A DNA stretch of 64,000 nt from Gracilaria gracilis (taxonomy: Eukaryota > Rhodophyta > Florideophyceae > Gracilariales > Gracilariaceae): the NCBI GenBank assembly GCA_030374805.1, contig JARGSG010000017.1:310001-374000 (forward strand), written 5' to 3'. Made by a program: the position numbers and the translations under genes. Position 1 is the stretch's first letter, and every line of letters starts with the position of its first letter. The notes beneath the pieces were generated by a model. That model saw nothing but the letters and a program-made list of their open reading frames with translations. It was not told the origin of the DNA and made no database searches. Of this stretch, positions 29,353 to 39,725 are shown in pieces.

Positions 29353-31551
29353 ATGCCCGAGTCGGTTCACTCCGTATCCAACCCTACGCACGCAATGGCG
29401 CCGAATCCGAGCGGCTCTGGTACACCGTCGACACCTTTCCGTTCGGTCCCGTTACCTGGTCAGAAGTATGACCATCGCTTCCGTCGCGGTCTTACCGCTC
29501 CTCGCCGGAGGAAGCAGGTCCCGCTATCCGTCACGGAATACGTCCAGAAGGGGTTCTTCGACGGCGGGCGCTTCGCGTCGATTCCGACGGCGCTACCGAT
29601 GCGAGATATGGCGATTCGCAATCCGAAACGGACAAGCATCGAAGCTTGGCAAGCCCGCTGGAACTACCTGCCTGGTGTGACCGGACGGAAGAGTGAAGAG
29701 CCCTACGGGCGGAGTTAAATGTTATACCTGCGCTGTCCGGAGGAGAAGACCTATCAGGATGCGTTGCAGCGTTTGTTCCACCGCTGCTCATCCGATTCGG
29801 GCTTTCCCGAGAAGGGCATGAATCCGCTTGGGTTGGTGATGTTCGAACCGCCGTACGACAAGTTGTACTGGCTGGACCGTCAACGGTGGGAAAGTAATAC
29901 CGCAACGGAGGCGAGAATTCGAGCGTCCCATGGGTTCCTGTACAGTTGGCACAACGTCGAGTTCTTTGACGTCCCTGTTCATCGCCGATCGGACTTGTAT
30001 TGCTCCACAAACGAAGTGTGTACCAGCCTCGATGTGTCCCGCAACCTATCCGCACCGACTCCTTCCGTGTTGGCTTACCATTCGGAAGAGCTCCTCAAAG
30101 GTTCACCCATTCAGGGTGTTGTCCGTCAGGTCGTATATGCCGAGTGGGCAGTGTTTGTCTTTATGGCGTTCCTCCAGGCGGCCCACGAAGGTATCGAGGT
30201 CTTCACCCGTGCGGGAGACGAACGTCTGTACCACAAGGACGGCCAAACCAAGTACGGGCGGTTGTTTCCGATGCCGTACAAACTGGTATGTATCCTGGCC
30301 GAGATGGGACTCCCGAACGTTCTCCGCGGCACCTTGTTTCCCCCGCAGGTCGGTGAGAAATTGTTACAGTACTCGTTGGAGACCGATTGGGACAACACTC
30401 CGAGGTTCCTGTGGTACGACTACTGCTCCGATACGTTCCCAGCGATGCCCTCCACCGGATCGGTCGCGACGCCGATCACTCGTGTCCTGAAGGGTCCGGA
30501 GAGTCTCCCCCCCTGGCCCTTCAAAACCGTTCCGGACTTCTTCCCGCATGGGTTCATGGCGCAGGACTTCGAGGACGTGGCGCCACTGCCGACTCCAATG
30601 GTGACACCCGTTGAGGCGAAGACCGTTGTGGAGGCAGGAGTACAGGCAGGATCCGGTCGGAAGTCTTGGGAAAAATCCGGGTTCGCCATTGAGGACAGCG
30701 CAAGCCCGCATTCGGACGGTGATACGCACAAGGCCTTCATGGCTCTCCGTGCGGCTTGTATTCCGTTCGGCGAAGAGGAACCTGCGACGCTTGATGACGC
30801 CCTGTTGGCGGCCCGAGCATGGATGCGCCGTGCGGTCAATGCCGAGACTGCTCTCCGTGAGCAGGCTCAGGCGCAGCTTAACCTGCTCGGTTACCTCCGG
30901 GCCCACTCCTTGTTGGTTCTCGCGTCTTACGAGAAGTCCGTGACGGCTGGTCTCGGTATGGCGCCCGGTGTGAATGGGACGCCGATGTCGACGTTCGCGC
31001 CGCCGTTAGAGGAGCTGGTGACCAAATCCTATGAGGGCATTGCGCAACAGGTCGATGCGGAGCGCATCGTCGACCATATCGTGAAGAACATGCGCCAAGC
31101 GGCGGAGTCCTTCTTCAAGGGTGTCGAGCTGGTTGCGCCCTATAATCCGCCCGGGGAAGAGCCTGAAGATGAAGGCCAGTCCGGTGACGCTGCAGGGCCG
31201 AGCGGTACGAACGCGGCTCCCGAAGGGGAGACTCCGCAACAGGAGGTAACCCCTGCGGTCCAGGATGTCCCCATGCCGTCTCCGAGCGGAGACCAGGAGG
31301 GAACGGAGACCAACACGGTTGAGGAGGACCTCATAGAGCCGGCGCCTGCACCCGCAAGCCAATCGGGCAACAAGTCGGGTGGGAAGAAGAAGGTCGTGGC
31401 CACTTCGCCGTGGCCTGGGGCCGCCTTGGCGTTCCAGCCGACAAAGACCGGTTCGAGTTTGCGTGGTGGTTCCGCTGCGGGCCGTGGTACCTCTCCGTGG
31501 GGTACCCGTGGTCGTGGTATTACGAAGCCCGGTTGGAAGAAGACTACTTAG
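29353..31551 (+). CDS. Accessory ORF region antisense to gag-pol (gypsy element 1)
   Basis: Two adjacent plus-strand ORFs (29353-29718, 121 residues; 29719-31551, 610 residues) run opposite to gag and pol and converge on the pol end with a 314-base gap. The first contains GFFDGGRFASIPTALP. The second has an N-terminal globular part (about 1-300), a helical middle, and a Pro/Glu/Gly-rich tail ending in Lys and RG motifs (GRGTSPWGTRGRGITKPG), suggesting nucleic-acid binding. No family is recognised. Some plant gypsy elements (Tat/Grande type) also carry antisense ORFs. A related ORF lies at the same place in gypsy element 2. Confidence 0.65.
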
Positions 31552-31865
31552 TTGACCGTGCGTACTCGTAGCTTTCTTTTCTCCTAAGTAAACTTGTGAT
31601 TGTTTGTGATGACCTGTGGGCCAATAGCATGTCGTTCTGCGTGTGCCGTTGTCGAAAAAGGCGGCGTTTTGTAAAAATCGGAAAGTAATTGACCAATAGG
31701 CGTACGTTGATGGCGGTTTGCCGCCCAATGATAACGTAGTGGCGGCGCCTTTTGGTGTCCCGTGACGGTTCACCGCTTGCGAGCCAGTACGTACGATCTC
31801 GGATCTCGGATCCGCCCCTTTCCCCCTCCTTAAGGTGTCGCCGTTACCGAAGGGTTTCGGCGACG

Positions 31866-32987
31866 CTAATAGCGGGCGATAAAGTGCTGGGGGATGTGTT
31901 CCGGCAGTTCGAAGGTATCCTGATCGGTGCGGTACCCGTGCCATCGTACGCGGTATTCCTGTCCGTTCGGGGTGTCGCGATGGTCGACGACTCGTTCCAC
32001 CACGCTCGGAACTGTTCCGGGCGGTGGAGTGGGCTGGTCGTCGACTGGTTCGTCCGCATACGGTCCCTCAGGGTCAGCAGCTACTGTGCCGCGTGTCCGT
32101 TCGGAAGAGACCGGTGTGGTTGTTGGCCGTGCGGTTGGGGCTTTTGTCACTCTGTCAATACTGACGGTGTTGTGAATACCGTCTTGGTTCAGAGTGACAG
32201 TGGCATCCGTTGCGGATACGACCTTAAACGGGCCAACCATCTTCGGTAAAAGCTTCCGATACGTACGTTCCTGATCCGTAAGGTCCTCCTCTGCGTTCTT
32301 ATAGTCCGGTCGGTCAACAAACACCTCTTCCCCAGGGGTAAAGCTCGGCGTGTACCGTACGGATTTATCAAAGTTTTCCTTATAGCGCTGTTGGGCGCGG
32401 GTCAACTTTGTCCAAGCGGTCTGCAGCGTGGCCTGTAGGAGCTTGAGCGTGTAGCGTTTTAACCGAGCGGCAGTGGGTTGTGTAGGCGTCGTTGGGTCCA
32501 GTGACGTACTGGGCTCATCGAGCAGAACGCTTGGGGGCTTACGCGTTAGCGCAACGTCGAACGGTGCGGTACAGAGAGATCGATGGATCTGTAGGTTGTA
32601 ACCGTACGTAAGAGGTTGCACATACGCGTGCCAAGTGTTCTGATGATCTGCTACGTAGTGGCGTAACCTCTCCACGAGTGTTTTGTTAAACCGTTCGGCC
32701 TGATCATTTGTTTGCGGATGGTACGCGGTCGTTAGTACGTGTTTGGTTACCAAAGCGGTACATACAGTCTCAAAGAACTTAGAGACAAATTGAGTTCCGT
32801 TATCGGTTAGCAAGTAGTTTGGTATTCCGTACGGATAAACACAGTTCTCCAGGAAGGCCTTCGCCACTGCAGGAGCTGTGGTTGACCGCAGAGGTATACA
32901 GCGAGCTATCTTGCTAAACCGATCGGTGATAACCAGTATGTACTGGTAACCGTTTACGGACTTCGTGAATGGGCCGACGATGTCCAT
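31866..32987 (-). CDS. Integrase core and chromodomain of gypsy element 1
   Basis: A 373-residue ORF. The rve-type integrase core opens with MDIVGPFTKS and VITDRFSKIARC, followed by LLTDNGTQFVSKFFE and HPQTNDQAERFNKTL, the usual D,D,E-type landmarks. A linker follows, and the C terminus has a chromodomain-like segment (VERVVDHRDTPNGQEYRVRWHGY), which places the element among chromoviruses. The HHCC zinc-finger part is in the preceding ORF. Chromodomains of this class target chromatin marks. Confidence 0.9.
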   Translation of the reverse strand: MDIVGPFTKSVNGYQYILVITDRFSKIARCIPLRSTTAPAVAKAFLENCVYPYGIPNYLLTDNGTQFVSKFFETVCTALVTKHVLTTAYHPQTNDQAERFNKTLVERLRHYVADHQNTWHAYVQPLTYGYNLQIHRSLCTAPFDVALTRKPPSVLLDEPSTSLDPTTPTQPTAARLKRYTLKLLQATLQTAWTKLTRAQQRYKENFDKSVRYTPSFTPGEEVFVDRPDYKNAEEDLTDQERTYRKLLPKMVGPFKVVSATDATVTLNQDGIHNTVSIDRVTKAPTARPTTTPVSSERTRGTVAADPEGPYADEPVDDQPTPPPGTVPSVVERVVDHRDTPNGQEYRVRWHGYRTDQDTFELPEHIPQHFIARY

Positions 32988-33092
32988 CGCGACGAATTCC
33001 AGCGGACCGGCGGCGGGGAACAGCTTCAGCAGCTTCTGCGACTTGAAGTGTGTTCCCTTCGTCTCCGGGCAGGTACGACAGTCCCGTACGGT

Positions 33093-35825
33093 CTAGAATA
33101 CATCGTTGGCCATATGTGGCCTGTAGAAGTCTCGACGGAGACTTTCATACATCCGAGTGGAGCCCAGATGGCCAACGTAGTGTGCCAAGTAGAAAACGCG
33201 TGCCTGCAGTGATGCAGGTACGACCTTCAGGATGGCGCCGTCCAGTGGGGCTTTGCGCACGATAAGTCCGTTTCGGTCAATGTCGAACAGAGTGACACCG
33301 TTGCCGATGTCTTTCCGTACGGACTCACAGAAAGGGTCATCTGCTTGAGCTCGTACCAGCTCTTTGACCGTGACCGGAACGATATTGGTTTCCTCCGAGG
33401 TGACAGCAAGCACCTCGGGGATACCAACAGATTTCCGTTCGGGCGTTGGCCAGTCGACGCAGACGTCGCTGTACTCATCACCGTTAACGGTAATGTTGGT
33501 GATAAAGTAGCCATCGTCCGTACGGTCATTCACTAGCAAGCAGGGGACCTCTTCGTCCAATGAGGCATCGTCTTCGCCATCCGTCCGGATCCGAGAAAGG
33601 GCATCAGCTGCTTGGTGCTTGATACCCGGACGGTGGACGACATCGAAGTCATACTTTATTAGACGCAAGCGCCACCTGGCCAATCGTCCTGACGCGTCCG
33701 CAAGGTTCAATATCCACCTCAAAAAGTGGTGGTCCGTTCGGAGAGTGAACCTCTGACCTTCCAGGTACGGACGGAGGTGCAGTATGGCCCAGACGACTGC
33801 AAGGCACTCTCGTTCGGTAGTCGAGTATTGCCGTTCGGCCTTGGATAGAGAACGGCTCCAGTAACCGATCGGTAGTAAGCCTCCGTCCGGTTGCTTCTGT
33901 AGCAGGGTGCATCCTACCTGTCGGTCGCATGCGTCTGTATCCAGAACGTACTGGTACCCTTGACGGGGAATGGCCAAAATGGGCGGGCGTATCAGTCTCT
34001 GACGTAATTCGTCAAAGGCTTCGTATTCCGTATCGGTCAATGTCTCAAACTTCATGGGTTGCCCCTTCTCCAACTTGCGGTTCAATGGAGCCGCAATTCG
34101 GGCGAAGTTTGCGACAAACCGACGGAAAACGTTACAGAGCCCCAAGAACGATCGGAGCTCCGTCTGGGTCGTAGGCGGTTTAGCCTGCTTGATAGCATTC
34201 TGTGTCTTGAGAGACACTTGAAGCTTTCCCGGTCGGATTAAGTGGCCTAGATAGTCCACCGTGCCATTGAAAAAGTAGCACTTGTCCAGTCGGAGAGTAA
34301 CACCAGCCGAACGGAGCATATGCAGTATGGTCCGCACATGGTCATAATGTTCTGCAACCGTCCCGGAATAGATGATTACGTCATCAAGATACACCAGTGC
34401 GTACTGCCACTTCACCCGTGAAAGGTTGATATCGAGAGCACGCTGGAAAGTAGCCGGTGCGTTCTTGAGTCCGAACGGCATTCTCCGATAACGGTACAGT
34501 CCCATGTGCGACGTGAACGTCGTTTTATCCCGGTCGGCTTCATCCATTTCGGTCTGCCAATAACCACTATTGGCGTCCAAAGTGGAGAAGATTTGTGCAT
34601 CTCCAAGAGAGTCGATGCACTCGTCCATTCGGGGTAGTGGGTATGTATCCCGTACGGTCGTAGCGTTCAACCGGCGGTAGTCGACGCGGAAGCGAAGGCT
34701 TCCGTCTTTCTTGAGCGCGAATACGACCGGGCTGGCCCATTCTGCCGATGACGGTTCTATGACACCAGCAGCGAGCTGCTTTGTCACCTCCTTACGTTCG
34801 AGTTCTCTTCGAGCGGGTCCGGCACGGTACGGCATCTGGAATATGGGTTTCGAGCCTGGTTCCAGATGGATGCGGTGCTTCGCTGCCGCAATCGTTTCGA
34901 GATGGCCGTCCCACATGTCCGCAAACGGTCGAAGTAGCTCAATGACTTTATCCCGTTCGGTAAGATACTTACGACTGATCTGTACCTTGCTGGTCCAATT
35001 GTTTTCATCTTTCCGTACGGTTTCTTGCTCTTGTTCGGTATCCTTGTATTCCCGTTCGGAATTATTACCCGAAATCGGAATGTGTTCCCCCTCCTTGGAC
35101 TCGTCGCTCCGCGACGATAGTTGCGGAGTTATGAGCGCTACAGGAGATGGAATAGCAAGTCCGATAACGTTATTCTTGTGTAGTCGAACCGAGCGGTCAG
35201 AAAAGTTCGCCACGCGAACGAGAAAGGGTACGTCCGGTCGGAGTTCCATAACTTCACCCGCAAGGAGTGTGAGTTCAAGCGTTGATCCCGTTCGGTGATG
35301 AGACTGTAGAAACACCAAGCCGGACGTTTTGGTGGTTACCAAGACGTTTGTTTTCGACATTTTGGGTAGAACAACCGGACGGGCAACGTGTATCTTATTA
35401 GATGGAGTTTCCCGTTCGTGTTCTGGTTCCTGCGCGGAAGGTGCATTTGGTCCGTAGGCGGAAGACTGTATAGACACCGGTTTGGAGTGTCGTAGGAGTA
35501 TTGTCCGTTTCGGTGGTAGTATTGCCAAGAAGTACTTGTCAATAAAAGAAGTACCGAGTAGTACGCTGGTGGAGAGGTTAGAAACTACCAGGAACTGTAC
35601 TCGTACGTTGAGGTCACCGATTCGGACCATAAGGGGAAGAACTCCCACAACGTCCATTCGGTTCTTCGACGCGTCCGTAATTCGGGGTCTTACGTCCGGT
35701 CGGAGTTTCGAGCGCCAATTCGGAGGGAGATGGCGTTCGTGAACCAGACAGGGTCCGGCTCCGGTATCAAGAACTCCCGTTAACGGATACATCAGTGCCG
35801 TGTTGAGGCCAACCGACACTTGCAC
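33093..35825 (-). CDS. Pol of gypsy element 1: protease, reverse transcriptase, RNase H
   Basis: A 910-residue ORF. It begins with a retropepsin-like aspartic protease (GVLDTGAGPCLVHE, about residue 20), then a linker, the reverse transcriptase (RVDYRRLNATT, YLDDVIIYS), an RNase H (YVLDTDACDRQVGC, TTERECLAVVWAI) and the start of integrase (HYVGHLGSTRMYESLRRDFY). Order and motifs are those of Ty3/gypsy pol. Confidence 0.95.
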   Translation of the reverse strand: MQVSVGLNTALMYPLTGVLDTGAGPCLVHERHLPPNWRSKLRPDVRPRITDASKNRMDVVGVLPLMVRIGDLNVRVQFLVVSNLSTSVLLGTSFIDKYFLAILPPKRTILLRHSKPVSIQSSAYGPNAPSAQEPEHERETPSNKIHVARPVVLPKMSKTNVLVTTKTSGLVFLQSHHRTGSTLELTLLAGEVMELRPDVPFLVRVANFSDRSVRLHKNNVIGLAIPSPVALITPQLSSRSDESKEGEHIPISGNNSEREYKDTEQEQETVRKDENNWTSKVQISRKYLTERDKVIELLRPFADMWDGHLETIAAAKHRIHLEPGSKPIFQMPYRAGPARRELERKEVTKQLAAGVIEPSSAEWASPVVFALKKDGSLRFRVDYRRLNATTVRDTYPLPRMDECIDSLGDAQIFSTLDANSGYWQTEMDEADRDKTTFTSHMGLYRYRRMPFGLKNAPATFQRALDINLSRVKWQYALVYLDDVIIYSGTVAEHYDHVRTILHMLRSAGVTLRLDKCYFFNGTVDYLGHLIRPGKLQVSLKTQNAIKQAKPPTTQTELRSFLGLCNVFRRFVANFARIAAPLNRKLEKGQPMKFETLTDTEYEAFDELRQRLIRPPILAIPRQGYQYVLDTDACDRQVGCTLLQKQPDGGLLPIGYWSRSLSKAERQYSTTERECLAVVWAILHLRPYLEGQRFTLRTDHHFLRWILNLADASGRLARWRLRLIKYDFDVVHRPGIKHQAADALSRIRTDGEDDASLDEEVPCLLVNDRTDDGYFITNITVNGDEYSDVCVDWPTPERKSVGIPEVLAVTSEETNIVPVTVKELVRAQADDPFCESVRKDIGNGVTLFDIDRNGLIVRKAPLDGAILKVVPASLQARVFYLAHYVGHLGSTRMYESLRRDFYRPHMANDVF

Positions 35826-36175
35826 CTTGTGGTTCGCGTTTGAAAAGAGGACCGTTTCGGTTTCAATTTCCGTATCGGTCAGGTCACATGTCAGGACAGG
35901 GGACTCCCCTCGGATGGAGTCCGTTCGGTCTGTCGCTGACGGGGTGAGGCTAGGCCTCTGTGGAGGAGGCGATGCCTCTACGCTTCCTCCTTGTCGTTTT
36001 CCTGGTGGGGAGCAGGCTCCTCGACCAGCATGACGGCCTGTGTCGGTCTTGGTGAGTACGTCTGGCGAGGCTGTCCGCCCTGGCGATATCCTACATTGTC
36101 CTTCGGGGTATCAGTTTTCCGTCCGGTCTGGTAGGCACTGTAATAGCCTTCCTCGCGGCGTTGCTGATAATTAGC

Positions 36176-38179
36176 CTACCGTATGGCCAGCAGCTTCTCC
36201 TTTAGGTCCGGGGGGAGCAACTGACAGCAGTTGGGCTCCCGCGACAGGCAAATCCGACACGGTCTAACTGGTGCCTGCCCCTGGGGTTGCTGTACCCTGG
36301 AGCTGGCAGGACTGGGATAAGACCAAACGGACTGAGCCGGCGTTGAAACCAAGGGCGTAGTGGGAGACGAGGGCATGGAAGACGCGCGGGATACCGCGAG
36401 GACATGTTCCTCGTCTTCATTCGATACGGAATAGATCGATTCCGACGGGGTATCGATACTGTGAACCTTCCGGGCGGTACAAGAGAACTCTTTCCGAGCG
36501 GTTGGCTTTTGAGTATCGACCCGAACAGACTGTCGACGTGAGGCACGATGGGTGTCTCCGTACGATTTCACGTAACGGGCAAGTGCATCGTATCCGATAT
36601 TGGGATGCGAGGTGAGGTGATTCCTCACCTTTGACCGTATGGCGGCAAGGAGACCTTCGACGAAGATCCCCTTCAAATTCCGATCGGTAAAGACATTTCC
36701 GCAACGGAGGGCTTTCGTCCAGAGCTTCTGGGCGAATTCAGTTTCGGACATGCCTGACGCTTGGCGGTAGAGGGTAACCTCTGCGGCCGCGTCGGCAATG
36801 ATCTCATCCGTTGCGTACGTGGTCAACAGAAAGTTGACTACCTCCTCGTACGTATGGAGAGACTCATCCCGAGTACGGTCGACAGCGCCAGACTCACCTT
36901 CGAGCCGAGACTGAACCAGAGCGTGCGCCGCTCCGGTCAGGTAAAACTGGAAACACCAGAGGGATGCCCCCTCAGTGAGTCCGTTATGGTTGCAAGCGGT
37001 TTTAAACCGCTGTAAGAAATTGAGGACCGATATCGGATCCGTCCCGGAAAAAGAATGACCCTTTATCTGGACATTCAATTTCTTTTGGTAGCGCGCAATC
37101 TTGCGCGCCACCCGCGAATTGTACGTCTTGCTCCTCCTGAGCAACCTGTACGTACGGTAGTCCACCACTTTGACGAACTTCTCGTTCAAGGGCCTGATGC
37201 GTTTTCGCATCAGCCGGTCCGAACGGAAACGATACCGATCGGACTTCCCCCTCCTTCGAGGGCTGCTGGAGTGTCGGTCGACTTCCGAATCCGTGCGGTC
37301 GTCATCCGACGTTGAATCCGAAGAGTCCGAGTCCGTTTTGGCTGATCGTCGCCTTCTCTGGCGGCGATGATCTTTGCGTTTACGCGGCGCGTCATTCGAG
37401 TCGGAACTTCCGCTCGGTCTACCGCCTCTGCGGCGGTGATTCCTCCTCTCGTCGGAGGAATCTCCTGAGCTTCCGTTCGGATCATCCTGCGGGCTGACTG
37501 GCGGGAGGTACACTCCGGTCGGACCCCTCGTTGGGCCCTTCTTCAGTTCCGGTCGGTGTTGCCTCTCGCTGCTAACGGGTGCATTGTCCGTACGGTCAAT
37601 AAAAGATTTGGGTGGGCGGGTCGGTAGCTGAGCTACCAGTGCGGCCAGTGTACTGTTCATAGCTGACGTAGCAGGTTCCGAACGGTCTGTTTTCAGGATA
37701 TTCCTGACCATATCGTGTACGATCGGTGGAATATCCTGGCGCAGAAGCGCCGGGATTCGGTCCTTGAGGTACGTCTTCACTGCCATGGGGACGTGGACCT
37801 CAATTTCCGTTCGGAGACTCTGCAGGGCGGAGGGAGCGATCCCTGCCCAGAGTTCCCGTGCGGTAGTCCGTTCAGTAAGGAGCGGCGGCGCAGGGCCAGC
37901 TTCGCCCCGCGGCGTCTTCTCCGTTCCGGGAAAGGGGGCGAGCGCAATTGCCTCGTCCTCGTTCCGTTCGGACTTAGACCTATTACGTGCGGAACCGTCT
38001 CGGACAATTCGTTCGGGCTCCTCTGAAGGCGTGACGTAGGCCGTCGCGTTACTTCGGGTGCTCCGGCGGCCAACCGAAGCGGCATCCGAAGCGGCGCGAA
38101 CTGCGACCGGTACGGACTTTGCGGAGTCTTTCTCGACCAAAGACCCTTCACCCATTTCTCCGTGCGGACGATGACTCAT
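36176..38179 (-). CDS. Gag-like protein of gypsy element 1
   Basis: A 667-residue ORF from MSHRPHGEMGEG; an upstream in-frame Met lies inside the LTR and is less likely. A disordered charged region (residues 1-340, with long Asp/Arg/Ser runs) is followed by a retrotransposon gag-like domain (NVQIKGHSFSGTDPISVLNF, LWCFQFYLTGAAHALV, SETEFAQKLWTKALRCG). A Cys cluster near the end (CRICLSREPNCCQ) is not a standard CCHC knuckle. Position next to the 5' LTR supports the call. Confidence 0.85.
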   Translation of the reverse strand: MSHRPHGEMGEGSLVEKDSAKSVPVAVRAASDAASVGRRSTRSNATAYVTPSEEPERIVRDGSARNRSKSERNEDEAIALAPFPGTEKTPRGEAGPAPPLLTERTTARELWAGIAPSALQSLRTEIEVHVPMAVKTYLKDRIPALLRQDIPPIVHDMVRNILKTDRSEPATSAMNSTLAALVAQLPTRPPKSFIDRTDNAPVSSERQHRPELKKGPTRGPTGVYLPPVSPQDDPNGSSGDSSDERRNHRRRGGRPSGSSDSNDAPRKRKDHRRQRRRRSAKTDSDSSDSTSDDDRTDSEVDRHSSSPRRRGKSDRYRFRSDRLMRKRIRPLNEKFVKVVDYRTYRLLRRSKTYNSRVARKIARYQKKLNVQIKGHSFSGTDPISVLNFLQRFKTACNHNGLTEGASLWCFQFYLTGAAHALVQSRLEGESGAVDRTRDESLHTYEEVVNFLLTTYATDEIIADAAAEVTLYRQASGMSETEFAQKLWTKALRCGNVFTDRNLKGIFVEGLLAAIRSKVRNHLTSHPNIGYDALARYVKSYGDTHRASRRQSVRVDTQKPTARKEFSCTARKVHSIDTPSESIYSVSNEDEEHVLAVSRASSMPSSPTTPLVSTPAQSVWSYPSPASSRVQQPQGQAPVRPCRICLSREPNCCQLLPPDLKEKLLAIR

Positions 38180-38241
38180 ACTGTACGTATCGGTTCCACG
38201 ATCGGTTCTGCTGCTCCGTACGGTCTCGAATTCCACTTCTA

Positions 38242-38254
38242 GGTCGGGAGACCA
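38242..38254 (-). other. Probable primer-binding site of gypsy element 1
   Basis: One base inside the 5' LTR, the minus strand reads TGGTCTCCCGACC, the complement of a tRNA 3' end ending GGTCGGGAGACCA. It starts with the TGG that pairs with CCA. The tRNA identity cannot be told from the window. Confidence 0.6.
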
Positions 38255-38255
38255 A

Positions 38256-38798
38256 TGTGGTATAATGCACAAAAATGAGAGAGTCCGAAGCGGTCTTGAG
38301 ACGAAAGCGGCGGCAGCGTACAGTCTTGTGACTGTAATGAATCCGAACGGAGAGAAGGGGCGGAAGCACCGGGCGGTCGAGGGGAGAGTGGACGATTGGT
38401 ATCACCAGGCACGTACAGGAACGTGCGGAAGGGTACGAACAGTCTGAGAAACCCAATAAAGAGATAGCCGTGCGGTCTATCCTGAGTGCAAACTAACGAA
38501 GAAGACGTTCGGCAGAAGATGCTTGTCTTTTACGATTGGGGGCCTCGGGAGATCCGAACTACAACTAAATATCGGGTCTGGGCCCCATTACGAACTACTG
38601 TACGATCGGTCTAATTTGCTTTGCCACCACCAAGTCCGTACACGTAGCCAACTTGTACGCTGTGCCAACCCGTCTGGCACTTGATCACCAAATCGTACAC
38701 GTGGCGGTGCCACGGCACCAGCCCATCGTGCACTACCCCTTCGTACGTGAACGGCTGATCAGACACCCTCTGTACCAACCCGGGCCCACTATACTACA
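38256..38798 (-). repeat. Long terminal repeat of gypsy element 1 (5' LTR in element orientation)
   Basis: 543 bases, about 99% identical to 27605-28146, followed by the second ATAAT copy at 38799-38803. Confidence 0.92.
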
Positions 38799-39294
38799 AT
38801 AATGTCAACACGCATGACATAACGGATGATGTGCAAGCAGCTCTTGCCGAAGTGAACACCGAAATCAGGTTCCTTCCCTGCAACGCTACGCACTTAGTGC
38901 AACCAGCAGATAGCTTCGTGATACAGAAGCTCCAAGCGTATTGGCGAAACTCATGGGACGACTTCAAAATGAATTTGTTGGAGAAAGGAATGTGGATGGA
39001 TGGAACAAACGGTTCGGGTAAGCTGTCCAATCCTGGGAAGAAATACTTCTTAAAATCAGCAGCGCAGTCTGTCAGAGGCGTTAGCGTTCAGCGGGACTCC
39101 GAGAGGGTTACATATGCGAGAAAGGCTATGATACGTTGCGGACTTGCACTGAATCTCAACGGGCGTTGGGAAGAGCGCCAGTTGTTTCCCGACTTGCAAG
39201 CAATCGTGCAAAAGTATCGCGCCAACTTTGAGGGTGAGGTTGTGGGAGATAATAAATGTCGCGTCGTCGTTGGTGGAAGTAGTGACGCTATTTG
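38799..39294 (+). pseudogene. Pogo-like transposase, C-terminal part
   Basis: Continues the pogo transposase past the LTR element, after the duplicated ATAAT. IRFLPCNATHLVQPADSFVIQKLQAYW holds the third acidic residue region of the pogo/DDE_1 catalytic core (QPAD). Then comes a C-terminal domain with WEERQLFPDLQAIVQKY. It ends at 39294, just before the element's right terminal repeats. Confidence 0.8.
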
Positions 39295-39725
39295 AGTTAC
39301 AATAAAATACTGTGGCCCACAGTAAATTATCAAAACGTCAATTAGCGTGGTTACGGTTATATTTGTGGGCCACAGCAATTCGTGTGAGTCTGTCCAAAAG
39401 GAAGGGTTCAGATTTAGTGTGGGCCACATTAATCACAGTTATCACCTGTAGCGCCCAGATGATACAGAGTGGCAACTCTTCACATGTGCCATACGCACAC
39501 CTAAAACATGCCGTGTAAGCTAATTGTACGTTCTATATTGGCCAGAAAGCCGTAAATCTAATAAAAGACCCTATTAAAAAATATAGAAACGATTTTGAAA
39601 ATTGGCGCGCAAGCCAACAGAGCATTTTGTAGAGGACCATAAACGAGAACGGATTAATAGTAGACCTTCCATACATCATCACAGTGTAGATTCACTGCGA
39701 TAAAAAGCATCCATTACGCCGAGAG

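Larger units (their letters stand above)
27605..38798 (-). mobile_element. Ty3/gypsy chromovirus-type LTR retrotransposon (gypsy element 1)
   Basis: An 11.2-kb element in minus orientation between two LTRs and flanked by ATAAT on both sides. Order in element direction: 5' LTR (38256-38798), primer-binding site, gag (38179-36176), pol with protease, reverse transcriptase, RNase H and the start of integrase (35825-33093), the integrase core with C-terminal chromodomain (32987-31866), then an accessory ORF region on the opposite strand (29353-31551), a noncoding stretch, and the 3' LTR. It looks nearly whole, with about one or two breaks in pol. The LTRs differ by about 1%, so insertion was recent on the scale of this window, and it is the youngest layer of the nest. 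Confidence 0.92.
26181..39448 (+). mobile_element. Pogo-like DNA transposon, split by an LTR retrotransposon
   Basis: The right end near 39448 reads TAATCACAGTTATCACCTG followed by TA, as expected for a pogo/Tc1 terminus. A degenerate match (GGTGTACACTATTTTAATTGG) near 26182 is the probable left end. Copies of TGTGGCCCACA-type palindromes sit at both ends (26246-26257; 39313-39324, 39364-39374, 39417-39427) and look like transposase-binding sites. The LTR element 27605-38798 lies inside. Net length is about 2.0 kb, usual for pogo. The left boundary is uncertain. Confidence 0.6.
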
